From the NCBI GenBank assembly GCA_902802115.1, contig CADCKW010000005.1, forward strand, positions 62,001-126,000: DNA of 64,000 nt, in the 5' to 3' direction. Position numbers and translations under genes: made by a program. Below, piece after piece: positions 16,250 through 24,923 of the stretch (its first letter is position 1; the number at the start of each line of letters is the position of its first letter). The DNA is from an uncultured Pseudomonadota bacterium (lineage in GTDB: Bacteria; Pseudomonadota; Alphaproteobacteria; Rs-D84). The notes below the pieces were generated by a model that saw nothing but the letters and a program-made list of their open reading frames with translations, searched no databases and was not told the origin of the DNA.

Positions 16250-17512
16250 TTAATTCCGGCAATTTGAAAACTGTGACGCAACCATCGTTGTTTCACTGTC
16301 GGTCAATGTTTGAACCGGCACGATATAGCAACGCGTTGTATCACGAATTATAAACACCTTGGTTCCTTTTTTATATCCTTCTTGCATTTGTGACATTTGA
16401 CTGCTTGTTAAAAATGGATTCGCAGTCAAAGGTGAATTTGTCAAACCCGCATTAACAACCTGTCTGGCGGTGCCAGAATCCAACAAATCACTGTTTGATG
16501 TAATATCCATCCAAAAAGCCGAATATGACGAAGGTTTGACCGCATTACCGGCAACTTTTCCGGCATCTGGGAATTTAGAATCCGTCACAGCCGCCGCCGC
16601 AAGTAATAACCCAGCGGTCCCAGTTGTTGATACCGTTGCGGCACTGGGGTTAATTTGCAAATTATCACCACATGCCAAATTCATACGATTTGTATAACCC
16701 GCCAAAACATTATCAACCGCAGATTGCCAATCAGCACCCTTGGCATTTATATCCAAGCCGACCACTTTTTCCGCCCAGCCCCAAACATTTGCGCCAACAT
16801 TACCCGCATTAACAAATCGCGCAACCATTTCTGCCGAACCACCCGGGATTCCAGACCCGCAATAATCTGTTAATTGCGATGTTAATTTGCTGGTTGTGTC
16901 ATTACCATATGCCAATGCCACAGAATGACATGACATTGCGGCTTCTAATTCTTGCCGTCTTTGCAAACACAAATCCGAATGAGATTTTGATAATTTATCC
17001 GCCATATTTGACATAGACAACCATGTCATTAAATTCTGTTGCACATACGGTGGGCATAACCGCGCAGCCGTATTCATCGCCCCAGGACTGTTTATAGTAT
17101 TAACACTGTATTGTGGCAACAACTGTGAATTATCTTTCTGCAAGCACAACAAAGCATAATTATATAATTCTGTTTCGGTGGCACGCGCACAACGACCCGA
17201 CACAACACCCGCAGACAATGATGTTCCATCACAATATTCACTCAAACAATTCATAATGCGTTCGCTGCATGCGGTTCCAACATCTAATTGAGTATTCATA
17301 TAATATGTTGCAATTTGATTTTGTTTATACGCATTTGCGATACCCTGCATACCACGATTTGCATTAATATTCGCATTATTATTCGTATTAGAAATCAAAC
17401 CGACACCGCGACTGGCGGCACCACCCGTCACAACACCTGCGGACACCGCAAATGCAGAATTCGCGCCAAAAACCAATCCCAACAATCCACAAAAAGCAAA
17501 TATTTTTTTCAT
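16250..17512 (-). CDS. Secreted protein of unknown function with CxxxxxxCxxxYC motif
   Basis: 420 residues with a signal peptide ending AFA, then Asn-rich low-complexity (NTNNNANINANRG). From about residue 80 the motif ACSERIMNCLSEYCDG precedes more Cys residues, some likely in disulfides. The same C-x6-C-x3-[YF]-C pattern occurs in the 985-residue protein at 34639 (KCRSVFFDCMDEFCAN), so the two may share a domain. I recognise no known family. AGAGAGG precedes the start. It is a single-gene unit with its own terminator. Confidence 0.85.
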   Translation of the reverse strand: MKKIFAFCGLLGLVFGANSAFAVSAGVVTGGAASRGVGLISNTNNNANINANRGMQGIANAYKQNQIATYYMNTQLDVGTACSERIMNCLSEYCDGTSLSAGVVSGRCARATETELYNYALLCLQKDNSQLLPQYSVNTINSPGAMNTAARLCPPYVQQNLMTWLSMSNMADKLSKSHSDLCLQRRQELEAAMSCHSVALAYGNDTTSKLTSQLTDYCGSGIPGGSAEMVARFVNAGNVGANVWGWAEKVVGLDINAKGADWQSAVDNVLAGYTNRMNLACGDNLQINPSAATVSTTGTAGLLLAAAAVTDSKFPDAGKVAGNAVKPSSYSAFWMDITSNSDLLDSGTARQVVNAGLTNSPLTANPFLTSSQMSQMQEGYKKGTKVFIIRDTTRCYIVPVQTLTDSETTMVASQFSNCRN

Positions 17513-17608
17513 ATACCAGGCCTCTCTCTTAGGTTAAATTTTATCATATAATTAATGTTATTGCAATTATTTATTGATTTGAAAAACTAAATTGATAACA
17601 TAAACATC

Positions 17609-18682
17609 ATGCTGGCACCAAATGAAATCTTGTCACAAATTGAAAATGACATAACCGCATTGCGCGGCGCGATAAACCATGAACAAATTCAGGCTGATTT
17701 AGACAATATAAACAAAAAACTTGCCGATGAAAATTTATGGAACGATGCGGACAGCGCGCGCAAATTATTGCAAAAAAAATCATCATTGGAAAAACAACTG
17801 ACCGATTTAAATTCTTTAACCACAGATTTTCAAAATTTAAACGAACTTTACCAAATGGCACCAACCGACCCAGATGTTATTTCCGCAATTGAATCTTTGG
17901 CGGAACGTGCAAATGCCGCAAAATTTATCACGTTATTTAATGGTCCAAACGATAAAAACGATGCTTTTTTATTTATCCAGGCCGGTGCCGGCGGAACCGA
18001 GGCTATGGATTGGGCGCAAATGTTGGCGCGCATGTATTCGCGTTGGGTCGAACGGCATGGTTTTTCGGCCACAGTTATTGATGAACACCCTGGCGATGTT
18101 GCGGGATTAAAAAGTATCACTTTAAAAATCGAAGGCGACAAAGCATACGGTTGGTTAAAAAGCGAAATCGGTGTGCATCGCTTGGTCCGTATTTCACCTT
18201 TTAACGCAAATGGAAAACGCCAAACCAGTTTTGCATCTGTTGATGTCTGGCCCGATATTGACGATTCTATTGAAATTGAAATCAATGAAAAAGATTTGCG
18301 TATTGATACATACCGATCATCTGGCGCAGGCGGCCAACATGTTAATAAAACAGACAGTGCCGTTCGTATTACACACATACCAACAAATACTGTGGTCACA
18401 TGCCAAAACGAACGCAGTCAATTTCAAAACAAAGATATGGCTATGAAAATTTTGCGTTCGCGCCTGTATGAGTTAGAATTAAAAAAGCGCGAAGCCGCCG
18501 AGGCTGAATCCAAGGCCGCACAAAAGAAAATCGAATGGGGCAGTCAAATTCGCAACTATGTTCTGTATCCATATCAACTGGTCAAAGATGTTCGCACAAA
18601 TATTGAAAAAACCGATTCAAATGCGGTATTGGACGGCGACTTGGACGATTTTATGTTGGGATATTTGCAACAATACACATAA
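17609..18682 (+). CDS. prfB: Peptide chain release factor 2
   Basis: 357 residues; recognises UGA and UAA. Key parts: the stop-codon reading tripeptide SPF (in RISPFNANGKRQ, about 192-194) and the catalytic GGQ in SSGAGGQHVNKTDSAVR (about 237-239). The ORF is continuous from ATG 17609, with no sign of the programmed +1 frameshift (an in-frame UGA near codon 26) that controls many RF2 genes. Regulation by that route is therefore absent. It converges with the helicase gene, 5 bp apart. Confidence 0.96.
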   Translation: MLAPNEILSQIENDITALRGAINHEQIQADLDNINKKLADENLWNDADSARKLLQKKSSLEKQLTDLNSLTTDFQNLNELYQMAPTDPDVISAIESLAERANAAKFITLFNGPNDKNDAFLFIQAGAGGTEAMDWAQMLARMYSRWVERHGFSATVIDEHPGDVAGLKSITLKIEGDKAYGWLKSEIGVHRLVRISPFNANGKRQTSFASVDVWPDIDDSIEIEINEKDLRIDTYRSSGAGGQHVNKTDSAVRITHIPTNTVVTCQNERSQFQNKDMAMKILRSRLYELELKKREAAEAESKAAQKKIEWGSQIRNYVLYPYQLVKDVRTNIEKTDSNAVLDGDLDDFMLGYLQQYT

Positions 18683-18687
18683 AAAAA

Positions 18688-19959
18688 TTATTCTGCGTTC
18701 ATAAATTCCAAAACACGTTTATCAAAAATCACATCACGCGCACGCAATGTTGATGCCACATGCATATCGGCGGCGGCACGTGTTCGCGATAACGCAACAT
18801 ATGTTTGCCCATGCGCAAATGCACCACGTGAAATATCAACAACCACTGCATCTAATGTTTTACCCTGGGCCTTGTGAATTGTCATTGCATACCCCAGATT
18901 CAACGGAAATTGTTTATACGCACCAATTTCATGTTCTTGCAATCTGTCATTTTCATCGCGCACATATTCAATTTTTTCCCATTTTTCAGGCTTCACATTA
19001 ACGACCGTCCGCGCCGCATTTAACAATTCAACCTTTATTCCGCGTGTGCTAATTTCCAACACGCGCCCCATAGACCCGTTATGCCATTTATCACTGTTTT
19101 TTACAAACACAACCAACGCACCAACTTTTAAAGTCAATCGCATAGGTGCCGGGACATCTTTTTCAACAAAATTCCCAGTCATTTCACCAACAAATGTAAT
19201 ATCTGGGGCCGCAATTGCACGCAGCCGCGACGCATTGATACTTTCAGCCATCGCCCGATATGGCGTAATCAAAACCGCATTTGCGCGTCGTTCAGGATCT
19301 TCAATTTTGCAATTATTAAAAAAATCCAATGCCGTCAAATCGCCACCACGCAACCTGATTAAATTTTCCAACAAAGCCCCATCATTTTGACGATAAACTT
19401 TATCAAAAGAAAACCTAATAAAATTCGCACGTTTATAAACATGGCTGTCAAAAAAATAAGAATTTTCGAATCCGTATTCTTGTTTGTAATAATCGACCGC
19501 ATCTGTCACAATCACAGGTGGCAATTGAAACAAATCACCAATTGCAACAATTTGAATTCCACCAAATGGTTCATTATTACGACGTGCATTACGTGCCAAC
19601 AAATCCATTGCATCTAGCAAATCAGGCGCCACCATAGAAATTTCATCTATGATTAAAACATCGGTTGCGACCAAAATATTGCGTGTTTTTGCCTTTAACT
19701 TTAAAAATTCAGGCATAATAAAATCACGTGGTTGGATTTGAAACAAACTATGAATTGTTTGCCCACCGATGTTCAACGCGCTGACCGCCGTAGGACATGC
19801 ACACACAATCCGTTTTGACGATGCACCTTTTAAATAATTCACGAACGTAGATTTGCCGGTTCCGGCCTGTCCCAAAATTAACACATTAGAATTCGTGCGT
19901 TCAATGGTATTAAACGCCTGTTTTTGAACATCACTTAAAATTTGGACTAATTCAGTCAT
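18688..19959 (-). CDS. Pif1-like SF1B DNA helicase
   Basis: 423 residues from ATG 19959 (an upstream TTG at 19965 is less likely). Motifs: Walker A GQAGTGKST, ACPTAVSALNIGGQTIHSLF (motif Ia area), LIIDEISMV (motif II), AIGDLFQLPPV (motif III), VYRQ, and late motifs NLGYAMTIHKAQGKTLD and YVALSRT. This is the order of Pif1/RecD-type 5'-3' helicases. Bacterial Pif1-like proteins unwind G-quadruplex and forked DNA; the role here is inferred. No nuclease domain is attached. Confidence 0.9.
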   Translation of the reverse strand: MTELVQILSDVQKQAFNTIERTNSNVLILGQAGTGKSTFVNYLKGASSKRIVCACPTAVSALNIGGQTIHSLFQIQPRDFIMPEFLKLKAKTRNILVATDVLIIDEISMVAPDLLDAMDLLARNARRNNEPFGGIQIVAIGDLFQLPPVIVTDAVDYYKQEYGFENSYFFDSHVYKRANFIRFSFDKVYRQNDGALLENLIRLRGGDLTALDFFNNCKIEDPERRANAVLITPYRAMAESINASRLRAIAAPDITFVGEMTGNFVEKDVPAPMRLTLKVGALVVFVKNSDKWHNGSMGRVLEISTRGIKVELLNAARTVVNVKPEKWEKIEYVRDENDRLQEHEIGAYKQFPLNLGYAMTIHKAQGKTLDAVVVDISRGAFAHGQTYVALSRTRAAADMHVASTLRARDVIFDKRVLEFMNAE

Positions 19960-20049
19960 AGGCAAATCTTGGCATAATTAGACATAAAAATAAAGCACTT
20001 TAATTTTTAACTTGCCAAAACAAAAAAAGAGTGTAATAATCTCACCCGT

Positions 20050-20126
20050 GGGTTATTAGCTCAGTTGGTTAGAGCGGAGCGCTCATAACGCTTTGGTCGT
20101 GGGTTCGAGTCCTACATAACCCACCA
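20050..20126 (+). tRNA. tRNA with CAT anticodon, probably tRNA-Ile2
   Basis: Cloverleaf: GGGTTAT/ATAACCC acceptor, D-arm AGCTCAGTTGGTTAGAGC, anticodon loop CTCATAA, T-loop GGTTCGAGTCC, encoded CCA. The variable and T-arm sequence (GGTCGTGGGTTCGAGTCC) resembles Ile2 tRNAs, whose C34 becomes lysidine. Elongator Met is the alternative. Confidence 0.93.
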
Positions 20127-20140
20127 TTTTTATCGGATAA

Positions 20141-20175
20141 ACCGCATTGCACCGATGCGGTTTTTTTAGTATAAT
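20141..20175 (+). promoter_or_regulatory. tRNA terminator overlapping a promoter for a leaderless mRNA
   Basis: ACCGCAT-N7-ATGCGGT plus seven T (20141-20167) ends the tRNA. The same bases hold TTGCAC (20147-20152), a 17-bp spacer and TATAAT (20170-20175). Transcription would begin about at the ATG 20183. Confidence 0.7.
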
Positions 20176-20182
20176 AATCATC

Positions 20183-21331
20183 ATGAAAACATACGACATT
20201 ATCATTATTGGCGCGGGGGCATCAGGCATATTTGCCGCTGGGCGCATAAAAAATAAATCTGTGTGCATACTGGACGCAGGTGCCACACCGCTTCGTCGTG
20301 TTGCAATATCTGGCGGTGGCAAATGCAATTTTACAAATATGTCGGCGGATTATAAACATTACTTTGGCGAAAATCCAAATTTTACACGTTCTGCATTGGC
20401 GGTCTGGACACCAGCCGACATGTTAAATTGGGCGCATAACCACAACATAAAAACATTTGAAAAATCGCCTGGTCAATACTTTGCCCACGATGCCACAGAC
20501 ATTATTAACGCACTATTAAAAGATGCAAATAAAACCGACATCATATTGAACACAAATGTTTTATCTGCAACAAAATCAGGCAATATATTTGAAATAAAAA
20601 CAAACACACAAACATTTTTTGCAAAACATCTATGTATTGCAACAGGTGGCATATCATACACAAACATCAGTTCTGGGGACATTGGATATAAAATTGCAAA
20701 AAGTTTTGGTCATAAAATTATACCACCCCGCCCTGCATTATGCGGGATAAAGACAAAAATTTTTGATTCAAATTTATCAGGAATATCAACACCAGTGGAA
20801 ATAACGATTAACCGCGAAAAAATTACAGACAATATGTTATTTACGCATTGGGGAATTGGGGGACCTGCAATTTATCGAACATCTGTGCGGGATATAAATA
20901 ACGGATTTACAATAAATTTATTACCAAATTGCGACATTGAAAATTTAATAAAAACAACGAAACAATCAAACGGTCGGCGACAAATAAAAACAATATTATC
21001 ACAACAAATGCCCGAACATTTGGCTGAATTTTTAATTGGCAAAAACACAAAAAATATTGCCGATTGGACAAACAACGAAATAAAAAAACTGGCCGAAAAA
21101 ATGATAATAAAAATGGCACCGACCGAATTTGAACTGCAAAAATTCGACAGTGCCGAAATCACACGTGGTGGCATAGACACAACAAACATTTCATCAAAAA
21201 CGATGGAATCCAAACTGTGTCAGGGTTTGTATTTTATTGGCGAATGTTTGGACATCGCCGGCGACCTGGGCGGATATAACCTGCACATGGCATGGGCCAC
21301 CGCCACCGCATTTGCAAAAAATTTTGAATAA
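20183..21331 (+). CDS. HI0933/BaiN-family NAD(P)/FAD-dependent oxidoreductase
   Basis: 382 residues from ATG 20183. The Rossmann FAD-binding start is YDIIIIGAGASGIFAAGRI, followed by the family's ISGGGKCNFTNMS near 50. The C-terminus GLYFIGECLDIAGDLGGYNL is the second flavin-contact signature. Family members are flavoproteins of mostly unknown substrate; some gut enzymes act in bile acid reduction, but that cannot be assumed here. An ATG 12 codons upstream lies inside the tRNA terminator and is less likely. No ribosome site is visible, in line with leaderless translation. Confidence 0.9.
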   Translation: MKTYDIIIIGAGASGIFAAGRIKNKSVCILDAGATPLRRVAISGGGKCNFTNMSADYKHYFGENPNFTRSALAVWTPADMLNWAHNHNIKTFEKSPGQYFAHDATDIINALLKDANKTDIILNTNVLSATKSGNIFEIKTNTQTFFAKHLCIATGGISYTNISSGDIGYKIAKSFGHKIIPPRPALCGIKTKIFDSNLSGISTPVEITINREKITDNMLFTHWGIGGPAIYRTSVRDINNGFTINLLPNCDIENLIKTTKQSNGRRQIKTILSQQMPEHLAEFLIGKNTKNIADWTNNEIKKLAEKMIIKMAPTEFELQKFDSAEITRGGIDTTNISSKTMESKLCQGLYFIGECLDIAGDLGGYNLHMAWATATAFAKNFE

Positions 21332-21392
21332 TCAGCCGCCACATAATAATAAAAAATAACACACGCCCCGCGTGTGTAGTGTTGTTTATAAC

Positions 21393-21469
21393 TGGCGCGC
21401 CCAGCAGGACTCGAACCTGCAACCCACAGATTAGAAATCTGTTGCTCTATCCAATTGAGCCATGGGCGC
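21393..21469 (-). tRNA. tRNA-Arg (anticodon TCT)
   Basis: Cloverleaf with acceptor GCGCCCA/TGGGCGC, anticodon arm CAGATTTCTAATCTG, T-loop GGTTCGAGTCC and encoded CCA at 21395-21393. Confidence 0.95.
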
Positions 21470-21526
21470 ACGTGCTTTGCATTTTATATTAAAAAGGATA
21501 CATTTGCAACTTTTTATTTTATAACA

Positions 21527-21553
21527 AAAAACCGACCGTTTGGTCGGTTTTAT
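21527..21553 (-). terminator. Intrinsic terminator of ctpA
   Basis: ACCGACC-GTTT-GGTCGGT (21531-21548) with flanking A and T runs. Confidence 0.85.
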
Positions 21554-23002
21554 TTATTTCTTGTTTTCCTTCTTTTTTGCCTCTGCCTTGGCTTTTTCTT
21601 TTTCAGCATTTTCTTTATCAACCTCGGCACGACGGTCATCAACAGTCATTTGCATTTTTGTCATTGCAATAACCATGCTGATTCCACGTTGCAACTGATA
21701 ATCGCGTGCATCTTTTTCTTCTTCGGTCAAATCTTTTTCATCAACATCTTCGTCATCATCATCTTGTTTAGATTTTGAATCTGTTGTCTTTGACTTTTTT
21801 GATTTTTTGGCATCTGCATTTTTCAGCGAATTTTTAAACGAAGCCTCGGAATATTCACTGTCGCGTTTTTCCAGCACCTTTATTTTAGACTGCAATACCT
21901 CTACATCAGGCGTGATACCTTCGTTCTGGATTGAACGACCACTGGGGGTGAAATAACGCGCGATTGTGATATGAATTGCGGTTCCATCACCAAGTGGCTT
22001 TTGTTGTTGCACACTGCCCTTGCCGAAACTTTGACTGCCAATAACCAACGCACGTCCGTTATCCTGCAAAGCCCCTGCGACAATTTCACTCGCCGATGCG
22101 GAACCATGGTTTATCAACACCACAATAGGTTTTCCATTTGTTAAATCGCCCGCCGTTGCAAAATTACGGTCGATATCTGTTTTATCTTTACCGCGTGTCG
22201 ATACAATTTCACCCGCGTCCAAAAATGCATCAGATACACCAATCGCCGCGGTCAAATATCCACCCGGATTATTACGCACATCAACGATATATCCAACGAC
22301 ATTTGCTTTTTCTAACTTTTTAATTGCATCATTTAATTCTTTGACCGTTGTTGCACCAAAATCGCTGATTCTAATATAACCAACCTTTGGTGAATCTTCA
22401 TCAGCATCAGCCAACTGCAATTCACGCGATTTCACCGATTTAACCTTGATAATATCACGTTTTAATGTCAATGTCCGCGTCTCATTATCATCGCCAATAA
22501 TCGTCAAAGTGACCTTGGTTCCTGGGCGACCTTTCATTTTTTTGACAGCCTGATTCAATGTCATATCAAAAACCTGTTCATCATCAATTTTCGTAATATA
22601 ATCACCAGCCTTAATCCCAGCCTTGTACGCAGGTGTATCATCAATCGGCGATATAACACGAATCGCCCCACGATCAGAGGTTATTTGAATACCCAATCCA
22701 CCAAATTCACCCTGACTTTTATCATTAAAATCTTTGAAATCATCAGCATTTAAATATGATGAATGCGGATCCAATTCCGCCAACATACCGTTCATGGCGG
22801 CCTCTAACATTTTTTTCTCGTCGGCTTCATCAACGAAACTGTCACGTGCGGTTTCAAACACCAACGCCAATTTTTGCAGTTCCGTATAAATTTCTTCATC
22901 GGTTAAATGCACAACCGGTTCATCAGGTTTTTGTTTTGGTTTTGCAAAAGATTCAAACGGCACAGTCGCCAACAGCGCACAAATCAAAAGTTTTTTTAAC
23001 AT
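21554..23002 (-). CDS. ctpA: Carboxyl-terminal processing protease (S41)
   Basis: 482 residues with a signal peptide (ends ESFA). The N-terminal part carries DPHSSYLNADDF, a PDZ domain at about 95-180 (GGLGIQITSDRG, AGIKAGDYITKIDDE), then the Ser/Lys dyad of the S41 family: NHGSASASEIVAGAL (Ser near 307) and SFGKGSVQ (Lys about 26 residues later). The last 90 residues are highly charged (KKSKKSK, DDDDEDVDEKD, KAEAKKKENKK), an unusual tail. It is a periplasmic protease trimming or degrading envelope proteins; in other alphaproteobacteria it acts on murein hydrolases. The nearby envC and amiC make that plausible here. Confidence 0.93.
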   Translation of the reverse strand: MLKKLLICALLATVPFESFAKPKQKPDEPVVHLTDEEIYTELQKLALVFETARDSFVDEADEKKMLEAAMNGMLAELDPHSSYLNADDFKDFNDKSQGEFGGLGIQITSDRGAIRVISPIDDTPAYKAGIKAGDYITKIDDEQVFDMTLNQAVKKMKGRPGTKVTLTIIGDDNETRTLTLKRDIIKVKSVKSRELQLADADEDSPKVGYIRISDFGATTVKELNDAIKKLEKANVVGYIVDVRNNPGGYLTAAIGVSDAFLDAGEIVSTRGKDKTDIDRNFATAGDLTNGKPIVVLINHGSASASEIVAGALQDNGRALVIGSQSFGKGSVQQQKPLGDGTAIHITIARYFTPSGRSIQNEGITPDVEVLQSKIKVLEKRDSEYSEASFKNSLKNADAKKSKKSKTTDSKSKQDDDDEDVDEKDLTEEEKDARDYQLQRGISMVIAMTKMQMTVDDRRAEVDKENAEKEKAKAEAKKKENKK

Positions 23003-23110
23003 GAAAATACCTTTCCCTTCCCAAATTTAATTACAGGTTTAGCATATTATAAAAATTTACTTTCTGCAACACGAAAATTTAACAATTTCGATACAAAACC
23101 CAATAAAAAA

Positions 23111-23138
23111 TTGACAAAACAAATAATTGTATTACAAT
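23111..23138 (+). promoter_or_regulatory. Promoter of the Fic-like gene
   Basis: TTGACA (23111-23116), 16-bp spacer, TACAAT (23133-23138). The start falls about 4 bp before the ATG at 23149 and no ribosome site is present, so the mRNA is probably leaderless. Confidence 0.6.
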
Positions 23139-23148
23139 ATAAAATATA

Positions 23149-23838
23149 ATGACAAAAATAACGAAACAACATTTAATGAGTATGAACAGCATGCTGATTG
23201 AACCAATGATTCAACAGGATGATTTTTTACGCATGAATGTTTTGAACTATGCACGCAGTGAATTTAGAACCGAAGCCCAAAAATTAAAACCAATCGGCAT
23301 CGGTCCAACAGATTTTACAAACATATACAATATGTCTGTGGCGTGGGATTATGTTTTAAAACATTTGCACACAACCATTGATATACACGAAATTGCTCAA
23401 ATAAACTCAATTATATCTGCAAATAATAACGAAGATGTCACTGGTGGAAGTTTCCGTTATTGTATGGCCTATTGTTTGGGACAACCCGCCCCAAATCCAT
23501 TAAAGATTCATGATTTATTAGATACCGCCATATACAAAATGAATTTTGACAAACATTTAATTTTAACCAGGGCATTTGATATTCATTATAATATCATCGC
23601 AATACAACCTTTTGCAGATTTTAACAAAAGAACCGCGCGTATAATTATGAATTGGTTTTTATTAAAAAATAAATATACGCCAATTTTATTTAATCACAAA
23701 ACAGACAACCAAGATTATACCGCTGCTCTGCGCGCCAGATTAAATGGTGACACAAAAACATACACAACATATATGTGTGACCGCATGTGCAAAACCCAAC
23801 ACGCGATATTAAAAATGCTGAATCAACGCGTAAAATAA
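23149..23838 (+). CDS. Fic-domain protein with Gln in place of the catalytic His
   Basis: 229 residues. The Fic core motif HPFx(D/E)GN(G/K)R appears as QPFADFNKRTAR at about 160-171; the codon is CAA, so the usual catalytic His is Gln. The phosphate-binding Asn/Lys/Arg part is kept (DFNKR). Upstream, VTGGSFR matches the region before the Fic core. AMPylation normally needs the His, so this protein may be inactive, use another chemistry or act as a regulator. I see no antitoxin gene beside it. Its A+T-rich codons and own promoter suggest an acquired single gene. Confidence 0.8.
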   Translation: MTKITKQHLMSMNSMLIEPMIQQDDFLRMNVLNYARSEFRTEAQKLKPIGIGPTDFTNIYNMSVAWDYVLKHLHTTIDIHEIAQINSIISANNNEDVTGGSFRYCMAYCLGQPAPNPLKIHDLLDTAIYKMNFDKHLILTRAFDIHYNIIAIQPFADFNKRTARIIMNWFLLKNKYTPILFNHKTDNQDYTAALRARLNGDTKTYTTYMCDRMCKTQHAILKMLNQRVK

Positions 23839-23842
23839 TATT

Positions 23843-24919
23843 TTAATTTTCTTCTTTGAATAATCTGGCTGGATCGACCGCTTTATTTCCGCGACGAACT
23901 TCCATATACATTTCATGTTTATCTGCGTTCATGCGTCCCACCGGTTCGCCTGCCAAAACCTCTTGTTCGGGAACAACATCTAACCGTCCCAGATTCGTCA
24001 TAACGGTATTATAACCGTTTTTATGCGACATAATTATAACACGACCAAAACCACGGAAATTATCAGCAAATTTTACAACCCCGTCCGCAGGCGCCGTCAC
24101 CAACGCATCGCCAGATGTCCGGATTCGCCAACCGTCCGATGTTAATCCTAATGCTGTTTTTTCACCAAACCGCACAACCAATTTGCCACGCACAGGCAAA
24201 TTTAATTTACGGCGCGAAAAACGCGCATCTGCGGACATTTCAGAACTGCCCACACCAGCCGACAATTCAGAAATATTTTTTGCACGTTCCGACAGAGCCT
24301 TTAATTTTTTCTGTAATGCGGCATGTTCATTTTTTAATTTTTCATTTTGCGCACTGCGTGTTTTTAACAATTTATCCAACGCGTTGCGTTCGATAGTATA
24401 TTTTTTTGCAGACCTGTCTAACTTTTCTTTTTCAATACTGCGTGCATCGCGAATTTTTTCCAATTCATCTAACTGTTGTGATGCATGTTGAATTTCCATA
24501 TCAAACCGCCCAGACATACCAGATAACACAGCCGATGCCAAAACATAATCGTGCATATTTTGAACATCAAAACTGGGACGCAATGACATATATAAAATAC
24601 CAGAAATTGCATCTGCCACTCTGCCCTGGTTTGCCGCCAATTCTTTGGATATTTTTTCGCGTTGTGCATCTAATTCTTTTATTTTTACCTGCATTTTTCC
24701 GCGTTGTTCTTCCAGGTTGCTAACCTGTTCAGCGGTTCGCACCAAATCTTTTTTTGTTTGTGCGACATTTTTTTCAGATTTTTTAACCTGTTCTTCTAAC
24801 TTTTTATTTTTCTGTTCGACCTGTTTTATTTCTGTTTGAATACGTGACAATTCACTGGCACAAAATGCCGGCGACGCAAATACCACACAACCGATTAAAA
24901 TAATCAGTATTTTCTTCAT
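23843..24919 (-). CDS. envC: EnvC-like murein hydrolase activator (coiled coil plus degenerate LytM)
   Basis: 358 residues: signal peptide, then a long coiled coil (about 25-110 and 155-215) rich in K/E heptads, then an M23/LytM-like domain from about 240 (KLNLPVRGKLVVRFGEKT). The Zn ligands of active M23 enzymes are not conserved: the HxxxD stretch reads GLTSDGWRIRTSGDALV and the last HxH is HEMYME. This is the pattern of EnvC, which activates amidases rather than cutting murein. The amiC-type amidase at 15018 is the likely partner. tyrS lies 4 bp upstream in the same direction. Confidence 0.88.
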   Translation of the reverse strand: MKKILIILIGCVVFASPAFCASELSRIQTEIKQVEQKNKKLEEQVKKSEKNVAQTKKDLVRTAEQVSNLEEQRGKMQVKIKELDAQREKISKELAANQGRVADAISGILYMSLRPSFDVQNMHDYVLASAVLSGMSGRFDMEIQHASQQLDELEKIRDARSIEKEKLDRSAKKYTIERNALDKLLKTRSAQNEKLKNEHAALQKKLKALSERAKNISELSAGVGSSEMSADARFSRRKLNLPVRGKLVVRFGEKTALGLTSDGWRIRTSGDALVTAPADGVVKFADNFRGFGRVIIMSHKNGYNTVMTNLGRLDVVPEQEVLAGEPVGRMNADKHEMYMEVRRGNKAVDPARLFKEEN

Positions 24920-24923
24920 TATG

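Noticed and set aside
17609-17700. Programmed +1 frameshift in prfB
   Set aside because: The frame is open from the ATG and no in-frame UGA with a slippery CUU is present near codon 26.
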